From NCBI GenBank assembly GCA_964387935.1, contig CAYLZN010000149.1:1-12711 (forward strand): a DNA stretch of 12,711 bases. Reading direction: 5' to 3'. The position numbers were made by a program, and so were the translations under genes. Position 1 is the stretch's first letter. Each line of letters starts with the position of its first letter. Below the pieces are notes generated by a model. The model saw only the letters and a program-made list of their open reading frames with translations, was not told the origin of the DNA and did no database searches. Below are positions 8,337 to 12,711 of this stretch, one piece after another. The DNA is from CAYLZN01 sp964387935. Its GTDB lineage: Bacteria; Acidobacteriota; Vicinamibacteria; Vicinamibacterales; JAFNAJ01.

Positions 8337-9095
8337 CTACGCTCCGGGCTTCCGGACCAGTGGCACGAAGCGGACCGGGATCGTGGTTTCTTCGACGACG
8401 CGGTCCGGCGTGCGGGTGAGAATGCGAATCCACTGCTCGAAGCGACCCACGGGCGCAATCAGACGGCCGCCCACGGCCAGCTGGCCGACGAGCGGTGCAG
8501 GGATGGCTTCCGGAGCGGCCGTGAGGATGACGCGGTCGAACGGTGCCTGATCCGGCCAACCTTCATAGCCGTCACCGACATGCACGTGCACGTTGGTGTA
8601 GCCCAGCGCGGCCAGGGTCTGCCTGGCCCGCTCCCCGAGCTCGGGCACGATCTCGATCGTGTAGACGTCCTTCACGAGCGTGGCCAGCACGGCGGCCTGG
8701 TAGCCCGATCCCGTGCCGATCTCGAGCACGCGATGCGTGGGCTCGACCCGCAACTGCTCGGTCATGTAGGCGACGATGAAGGGCTGGGAGATCGTCTGGC
8801 CGAAGCCAATCGGCAGGGGACTGTCATCGTAGGCGGAGTCGAGCACGGCGTCCGGGACGAAGCGGTGTCGCGGCACGGTGCGCATGGCGTGGAGGACACG
8901 CTGGTTCTCGATGCCACGCGCCTCGATCTGCCGGCCCACCATGGCCTGACGCCTGGCTGCGAACGCGTCACCGACCTGCTGGCCGTCGCTCATCGGGGCC
9001 GTCGAGGTGCCGGGGCTCGCCGCGCATGCCGCCCCTGCCGGAAGTCCCACGAGCACCGCGACGCGCACGAACCCTGACCGGAGCCGCGACAGCAT
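8337..9095 (-). CDS. pcm: Exported protein-L-isoaspartate O-methyltransferase
   Basis: The enzyme transfers a methyl group from S-adenosylmethionine to isoaspartyl residues, starting repair of aged proteins. The predicted protein has 252 residues. After an N-terminal extension, the catalytic domain runs from about residue 44: MVGRQIEARGI, VPRHRFVPD, then PLPIGFGQTISQPFIVAYMTE (about 93-113), SAM motif I VLEIGTGSGYQ at 123-133, DGYEGWPDQAPFDRVILTAA near 175-194. The first 27 residues have Arg residues and a hydrophobic core (VRVAVLVGLPAGAACAAS) and look like a Sec signal peptide, or a weak lipobox with Cys24. The enzyme would then act in the periplasm, unlike the cytosolic E. coli Pcm. The start at 9095 is chosen because GGGGGTGG precedes it. 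The gene heads a two-gene unit with aroM and is divergent from the phosphate operon. Confidence 0.9.
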   Translation of the reverse strand: MLSRLRSGFVRVAVLVGLPAGAACAASPGTSTAPMSDGQQVGDAFAARRQAMVGRQIEARGIENQRVLHAMRTVPRHRFVPDAVLDSAYDDSPLPIGFGQTISQPFIVAYMTEQLRVEPTHRVLEIGTGSGYQAAVLATLVKDVYTIEIVPELGERARQTLAALGYTNVHVHVGDGYEGWPDQAPFDRVILTAAPEAIPAPLVGQLAVGGRLIAPVGRFEQWIRILTRTPDRVVEETTIPVRFVPLVRKPGA

Positions 9096-9135
9096 CGGCC
9101 ACCCCCGTGACAGGACGGTCCGTCCATCCACACGG

Positions 9136-9141
9136 ATTGTA
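9136..9141 (-). promoter_or_regulatory. Candidate -10 element for the pcm-aroM operon
   Basis: TACAAT on the minus strand matches five of six -10 consensus bases and lies 40 nt upstream of the pcm ATG. The best position for a -35 (TCGCCG, 17 nt upstream) is poor and falls inside the inverted repeat at 9149-9172, which may suggest a regulated promoter. Confidence 0.4.
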
Positions 9142-9148
9142 GTCCTTC

Positions 9149-9172
9149 GCGACGCCTTCGGCGATGCGTCGC
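9149..9172. promoter_or_regulatory. Inverted repeat in the divergent pcm/phoU promoter region
   Basis: GCGACGC (9149-9155) and GCGTCGC (9166-9172) form a perfect 7-bp inverted repeat with a 10-nt spacer. It lies upstream of and close to the candidate -10 of pcm, and about 40 nt upstream of the -35 of the phosphate operon. It could be an operator for a dimeric regulator or simply a hairpin. I see no clear Pho box (TGTCA-type direct repeats). Confidence 0.4.
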
Positions 9173-9212
9173 CCCCGGGTGTGTACGCCGTGTAAACAGG
9201 CTCGGCCTTCCC

Positions 9213-9240
9213 TTGACAGGAAACCCACATCTGCTATCGT
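9213..9240 (+). promoter_or_regulatory. Sigma-70-type promoter of the phoU-pst operon
   Basis: TTGACA (9213-9218) is a perfect -35. TATCGT (9235-9240) is a four-of-six -10 with a TGC just before it, which gives an extended -10. The spacer is 16 nt. Transcription would start near 9247, leaving a short leader with GAGGT (9252-9256) as the ribosome site for the ATG at 9268. Confidence 0.6.
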
Positions 9241-9267
9241 CCAGCGTGATCGAGGTCACCAGACAGG

Positions 9268-10374
9268 ATGCCCACGCGTCTCGAAGAATCACTCGAGCGG
9301 GATATCGACCGCATCCGGCAGCAGGTGCGGGAGATGTCCGGACTCGCCGAGCAGGCGCTCCGCGACTGCATTGAAGCGTTCACGGAAGGCCGGCGCCAGC
9401 AGGCCTACGCCGTCATCCTGCGCGACCAGTACATCGACGAGAAAGAGAAGGCCATCGACCGGCTGTGCCTCGAGTTCCTGGTGCGGCAGCAGCCCGTCGG
9501 GGCACACCTCCGGTTCGCCTACTCCGCCATCAAGGTCAATCTCGAACTCGAGCGTGTGGGCGACTACGCCGAGAGCGTCGCGCGGCACGCGCTCCGCCTG
9601 AGCAGTCACCCGGCTCCGCCCCCGGCCATCGCCGATCGCATCGTCGAGATGGCGGACCTGGCCATCCCGCTGCTGCACGAGGCCGTCGAGGCGTTCGTGC
9701 AGCAGGACCCCAACCTGGCGGACCGGGTGATCGTGACCGAGCCCGCAGTGGACGAACTGCTCGCGAAGCTGCTGACCGAGTTGATCGAGGCGTTGCGAAA
9801 CCGCGAGATCGCGCCGGAGATGATGGAACCGCTGGTGACCATCGGCCGGCGGTTCGAGCGGGTGGCCGACCAGGCGCGCAACATCTGCATGGAAACCATC
9901 TACATGTGCACGGGCGAGTACGCCAAGCACATCGGCTCCGAGAGCTTCCGTGTGTTGTTCGTCGGCGAGCACAACGCCTGCAGGAGCCAGATGGCCGAGG
10001 CCATCGCGCAGTCGCTCGACCAGCCGAAGTTCGTGTTCTCGAGCGCCGGGCTGGATCCGAAGCCCATCGATCCGCGGACGATCGCGTTCATGAAGGAGAA
10101 GGGGTTCGACCTGAGCCGCACGGCGCCCAAGGCGATCTATCAGGTGCCGAACCTGGATCATTATCGCGTCATCGTGGGCGTGGCCCCGGAGGCGCGCGAG
10201 GCGTTTCCCCGGAGCCCTCGCAAGGTCGTCTACGTCGACTGGAGCATCGACGACCCGTCGCGCGTACAGGGCACGCCGGAGCAGATCGCCGCGGCGTATG
10301 AATCGACCTTCGCGTTCCTGTCCAGTCACGTGCGGGACCTCGTCGGAGCCGTCCTGGGCGTCCGCCTCGAGTAG
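9268..10374 (+). CDS. phoU: PhoU fused to an ArsC/LMW-phosphatase-like domain lacking the nucleophilic Cys
   Basis: The predicted protein has 368 residues. Residues 1-217 are a full PhoU: two helical repeats with metal-binding motifs LELERVGDYAESVA (92-105) and RRFERVADQARNI (194-206); the first has Ser where Asn is usual. PhoU restrains phosphate uptake through Pst and signals phosphate status. Residues 227-368 match the low-molecular-weight phosphatase/thioredoxin-type arsenate reductase fold: strand RVLFV, P-loop, RSQMAEA (239-245), SSAGLDPKPID (258-268), DWSIDDP (324-330) holding the usual Asp-Pro. The active loop, normally Cys-x5-Arg, reads Gly233-Glu-His-Asn-Ala-Cys238-Arg239. The nucleophile position is Gly, and the only Cys sits next to Arg. 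The later ArsC redox cysteines are also absent (VIVGVAPEAREAFP). This domain is therefore probably not a normal phosphatase or arsenate reductase, but could still bind an oxyanion. It is first gene of the pst operon. Confidence 0.92.
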   Translation: MPTRLEESLERDIDRIRQQVREMSGLAEQALRDCIEAFTEGRRQQAYAVILRDQYIDEKEKAIDRLCLEFLVRQQPVGAHLRFAYSAIKVNLELERVGDYAESVARHALRLSSHPAPPPAIADRIVEMADLAIPLLHEAVEAFVQQDPNLADRVIVTEPAVDELLAKLLTELIEALRNREIAPEMMEPLVTIGRRFERVADQARNICMETIYMCTGEYAKHIGSESFRVLFVGEHNACRSQMAEAIAQSLDQPKFVFSSAGLDPKPIDPRTIAFMKEKGFDLSRTAPKAIYQVPNLDHYRVIVGVAPEAREAFPRSPRKVVYVDWSIDDPSRVQGTPEQIAAAYESTFAFLSSHVRDLVGAVLGVRLE

Positions 10375-10404
10375 CCGACCTGGATTGTTCGCCGGAGTGC
10401 CTGC

Positions 10405-11322
10405 ATGACGCGTGTGGACCTGTCGACGAACCGGCTCGGCCTCCCGGTCGCCGTGCTGCTGCTGGGGACGGCGATCGCCGCCTGCGGTCGGGGCGAAGCC
10501 ACCGTCAGCTCCAGGACCGTCATCCAGAACAAGGGGTCCGACACCATGGTGAACGTGGCCCAGGTGTGGGCCGAGGAGTACCGCAAGGTGGCACCTGACG
10601 TGGCCGTCGAGGTGTCGGGCGGCGGGTCGGGGGTCGGGATCGCGGCGCTCATCAAGGGCGCGGTCGATGCGGCCAACGCCAGCCGGAACATCAAGCCCTC
10701 CGAGGCGGAGCAGGCGCTGAAGAACACCGGGAAGGCGCCGGTGGACTTCAAGGTGGGGTACGACGCGCTGGCGGTCTTCGTCCATCGCAGCAATCCGCTC
10801 ACCGAGGTCACCCTCGAGCAGCTCGAGCAGATCTACGCCGAGGACGGACGGTTCCTGCGGTGGTCGGACCTGGGGGTGACCATCCCGGGCGTGCGCGACG
10901 ACCGGATCGTGCGCATCAGCCGCCAGTCCAGTTCTGGCACCTACGAGTTCTTCCGGGAGCACGCGCTGCGAAACAAGGACTTCCGGCTCGGCTCGCTCGA
11001 TCTGAACGGCTCGAAGGAGGTCGTCGAGCTGGTGGCGCACACGCCGACGGCGATTGGCTACAGCGGCATGGGCTACGCGATTCCGGCGGTCAAGATGCTG
11101 GGCGTGGCGTCGAAGGCCGGCGCGCCGGCGGCGGCCCCTGCCGTGGCGGCGATTCACAACGGCAGCTATCCGCTGGCGCGCTCGCTGCACATCTACACCC
11201 TCGGCGATCCGCAGGGGGCGCTCAGGGACTATCTGGACTGGATTCTCTCGGACCCGGGCCAGCGCGTGGTGGAGGAGTCGGGCTACGTCCCGGTGCCGGC
11301 CGACCAGCGCAAGGCGTCGTGA
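10405..11322 (+). CDS. pstS: Phosphate ABC transporter substrate-binding lipoprotein PstS
   Basis: The predicted protein has 305 residues. Residues 1-27 are a lipoprotein signal peptide with lipobox IAAC and Cys27, so it is membrane-anchored and faces the periplasm. The PstS-type binding fold is clear: NKGSDTM (42-48) as first phosphate loop, VSGGGSGVGIAALIKGAVDA (70-89), ASRNIKPSE, the second lobe with ISRQSSSGTYEFFRE (171-185), and TAIGYSGMGYAI near 215-226. It captures phosphate and hands it to the PstC/PstA channel. Length is typical of the short PstS class. The ATG at 10405 has GGAG 7 nt upstream and starts 30 nt after phoU. pstC follows after 7 nt. Expression is likely raised under phosphate limitation, known for the family; no Pho box is visible in front of it. 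Confidence 0.93.
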   Translation: MTRVDLSTNRLGLPVAVLLLGTAIAACGRGEATVSSRTVIQNKGSDTMVNVAQVWAEEYRKVAPDVAVEVSGGGSGVGIAALIKGAVDAANASRNIKPSEAEQALKNTGKAPVDFKVGYDALAVFVHRSNPLTEVTLEQLEQIYAEDGRFLRWSDLGVTIPGVRDDRIVRISRQSSSGTYEFFREHALRNKDFRLGSLDLNGSKEVVELVAHTPTAIGYSGMGYAIPAVKMLGVASKAGAPAAAPAVAAIHNGSYPLARSLHIYTLGDPQGALRDYLDWILSDPGQRVVEESGYVPVPADQRKAS

Positions 11323-11329
11323 CCCTGCC

Positions 11330-12265
11330 ATGAGCGTGGAGCGCCCGCACGGTTCCCTGCCTGTCGAGCGACCTCACCGCGCGCGCTGGGCCGTGCTCGG
11401 CGAGCGCGCGTTCGAGGGAGTCATCCGCCTGGCGGGCGTGAGCGCGGTCCTGCTCATCGCCGCCATCTTCTTCTTCGTCCTGCGTGAGGCCGCGCCGGTG
11501 CTGGTGGCCGACGAGTTCTCCCTGCCGGAGTTCCTCTTCAGCCAGCAGTGGTATCCGACCTCGGCGCGGAACATCCGGTACGGCACGTTCGCGCTGACGA
11601 TCGGCACGCTCAGCGTGACGGCCCTGGCGATGCTGTTCGCCGTTCCTTTCGGACTGGGCGCCGCCATCTACATCTCGGAGTTCTGCTCCCCGCGGGTCCG
11701 TGAGACCCTGAAGGTCATCATCGAGCTGCTCTCGGCCATTCCCAGCGTCGTGTGGGGGTTCATCGGGCTGACGGTGATGAGCCGTCTTCTCGTGGACGTC
11801 ACCGGTGCGCCCGTGGGCGTGAACCTGCTCAACGGCGGCATCATCCTCGCCCTGATGAGCGTGCCGGTGATCGTGTCCATCGGGGAGGACGCGCTGAAGG
11901 CCGTGCCGGACTCGTATCGCGAGGCCGGCCTGGCGCTGGGCGCCACGCGCTGGCAGCTGGTCTATCGCGTGCTCCTGCCGGCGGCCCGCAACGGGTTGCT
12001 CGCGGCGGTGCTGCTGGGCGTGGGCCGGGCCATCGGCGAGACGATGGCGGTGCTCATGGCGACGGGGCACGCGGTGAACCTGCCGACGAGCGTGCTGGAT
12101 TCCGTGCGCACGCTGACGGCGAACATCGCGGCGGAACTGGGCGAGGCCCCCGTGGGCTCGAGTCACTATCGCGTGCTGTTCCTGACGGGCACCCTGCTGT
12201 TCCTGATCACCTTCGCCGTCAACCTCGCCGCGGACCTCGTGGTCCGTGGCATCCGGAAGAAATAG
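11330..12265 (+). CDS. pstC: Phosphate ABC transporter permease PstC
   Basis: The 311-residue inner-membrane permease forms the phosphate channel with PstA. Hydrophobic segments include GVSAVLLIAAIFFFVL (36-51), TIGTLSVTALAMLFAVPFGL (90-109), SAIPSVVWGFIGLTVM (135-150) and two near the C terminus. IELLSAIPSVVWGFIGL is a PstC hallmark, and the ABC coupling EAA loop is EAGLALGATRWQLVYRVLLP (198-217), followed by GRAIGETMAVLMATG. The ATG at 11330 is 7 nt after the pstS stop and gives the standard family N terminus; the frame remains open upstream inside pstS, which is a shadow. The Shine-Dalgarno is weak (AAGG inside pstS), so translation may be coupled to pstS. The pstA start follows one base after the stop. 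Confidence 0.93.
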   Translation: MSVERPHGSLPVERPHRARWAVLGERAFEGVIRLAGVSAVLLIAAIFFFVLREAAPVLVADEFSLPEFLFSQQWYPTSARNIRYGTFALTIGTLSVTALAMLFAVPFGLGAAIYISEFCSPRVRETLKVIIELLSAIPSVVWGFIGLTVMSRLLVDVTGAPVGVNLLNGGIILALMSVPVIVSIGEDALKAVPDSYREAGLALGATRWQLVYRVLLPAARNGLLAAVLLGVGRAIGETMAVLMATGHAVNLPTSVLDSVRTLTANIAAELGEAPVGSSHYRVLFLTGTLLFLITFAVNLAADLVVRGIRKK

Positions 12266-12266
12266 C

Positions 12267-12711
12267 ATGGCCGCGGCGGTGTCCCGATTCGCCCGGACCC
12301 CTCATGTGGAGCGCAAGGAGCGCACCGAGGCGCTGGCCCGCTGGGTGTTCGCGGGCATGGCCGCGGCGATGGTCATCCCGCTGCTGGCGATTGTCGGATA
12401 CCTGGTCTGGCGAGCGTGGCCGGTGCTCGGCTGGGAGTTCATCGCGGACGTCCCGCGGCGCGGCATGCGGGAGGGTGGCATCTGGCCGGCGTTCGTGGGC
12501 ACGCTCTACCTGGTCGGGCTCTCGCTGCTGGTGTCGGCGCCCGTCGGGATCCTGGCGGCGGTCTACCTGAACGAGTATGCGGCCGACAACTGGTTCAACC
12601 GGGTCGTGAACCTGGCCGTCATCAATCTCGCTGGCGTGCCGAGCATCGTGCACGCGCTCTTCGGGCTCGGCGCCTTCGTGTACGCGGCGCGTTTCGGCTA
12701 CTCCGTGCTGT
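12267..12711 (+). CDS. pstA: Phosphate ABC transporter permease PstA, 3'-truncated by the window
   Basis: An open frame begins one base after the pstC stop and runs off the right edge, giving 148 visible residues. After a charged N terminus comes a first membrane segment (AAAMVIPLLAIVGYLVW, about 32-48), then the periplasmic stretch WEFIADVPRRGMREGGIWPA that is characteristic of PstA, a second membrane segment (TLYLVGLSLLVSAPVGILAA), then AVYLNEYA and NLAGVPSIVHALFGLGAFV, matching the PstA counterpart of the PstC SAIPSVVWGF region. The remaining membrane helices and EAA loop lie outside the window. pstB, the ATPase, is expected next but is not visible. The frame is not interrupted in the visible part. 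Confidence 0.9.
   Translation, partial: MAAAVSRFARTPHVERKERTEALARWVFAGMAAAMVIPLLAIVGYLVWRAWPVLGWEFIADVPRRGMREGGIWPAFVGTLYLVGLSLLVSAPVGILAAVYLNEYAADNWFNRVVNLAVINLAGVPSIVHALFGLGAFVYAARFGYSVL

Noticed and set aside
6317..8419. 700-codon open frame on the plus strand opposite the lipoprotein and aroM
   Set aside because: It runs through a heptamer array and a terminator and opposite two genes with good signals and ribosome sites. The product is Arg/Ala-rich without domains.
9149..9172. Inverted repeat considered as a terminator
   Set aside because: It has no T-tract on either side and lies between two divergent gene starts, so termination makes little sense.
9946..10374. The ArsC-like domain considered as an active arsenate reductase gene fused to phoU
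   Set aside because: The Cys-x5-Arg nucleophile is Gly and the other redox cysteines are missing, and no other ars gene is nearby.
9289..11331. 680-codon open frame on the minus strand opposite phoU and pstS
   Set aside because: It is the reverse-strand shadow of two clearly homologous genes in GC-rich DNA. Its translation is low-complexity (Arg/His/Asp/Leu) with no recognisable domain.

Overview
The window looks like a chromosomal segment from a high-GC bacterium. The most likely source is Acidobacteriota, class Vicinamibacteria (Luteitalea-like). This is inferred from strong G/C bias at third codon positions, a winged-helix/TolB-like/TPR regulator of a type abundant in that group, and a PKD-type lipoprotein. 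No 16S, tRNA or marker gene is present to confirm it. The window cuts genes at both ends. I see no tRNA, rRNA, CRISPR, IS element or prophage gene.

Layout. (1) 1-3392, plus strand: the C-terminal part of a ThDP enzyme of the ILVBL/2-hydroxyacyl-CoA lyase 2 (acetolactate synthase-like) type, then cstA (pyruvate/peptide transporter family), then the small cstA partner gene ybdD. Spacing is 10 nt and then a 4-nt overlap, so this is one operon. (2) 3389-5149, minus strand: a winged-helix, TolB-like, TPR regulator convergent with ybdD; the two stop codons share one CTAG. (3) 5150-7441, minus strand: a small exported c-type cytochrome and a PKD-type lipoprotein with an unrecognised C-terminal domain. 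Both are followed by the same 3' arrangement: a heptamer tandem array, then an intrinsic terminator, then one copy of a dispersed 38-bp repeat that can form a hairpin. (4) 7670-9095, minus strand: an exported protein-L-isoaspartate methyltransferase and aroM, one nucleotide apart. (5) 9096-9267: a divergent promoter region with a 7-bp inverted repeat. (6) 9268-12711, plus strand: a phosphate-uptake operon with a PhoU fused to an ArsC/LMW-phosphatase-like domain, then pstS, pstC and a truncated pstA.

How the genes work together. The first operon suggests import of pyruvate or a related small carbon compound coupled to a ThDP enzyme acting on 2-oxo or 2-hydroxyacyl substrates. The last operon is a Pst phosphate ABC system whose regulator PhoU carries a C-terminal oxyanion-pocket domain. 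That domain has lost the expected nucleophilic cysteine: glycine sits where Cys belongs, and a Cys sits just before the Arg. This makes it a candidate non-catalytic phosphate-sensing module, and it is the most interesting protein in the window. The most interesting non-coding signal is the repeated 3' arrangement of heptamer array, terminator and hairpin repeat.
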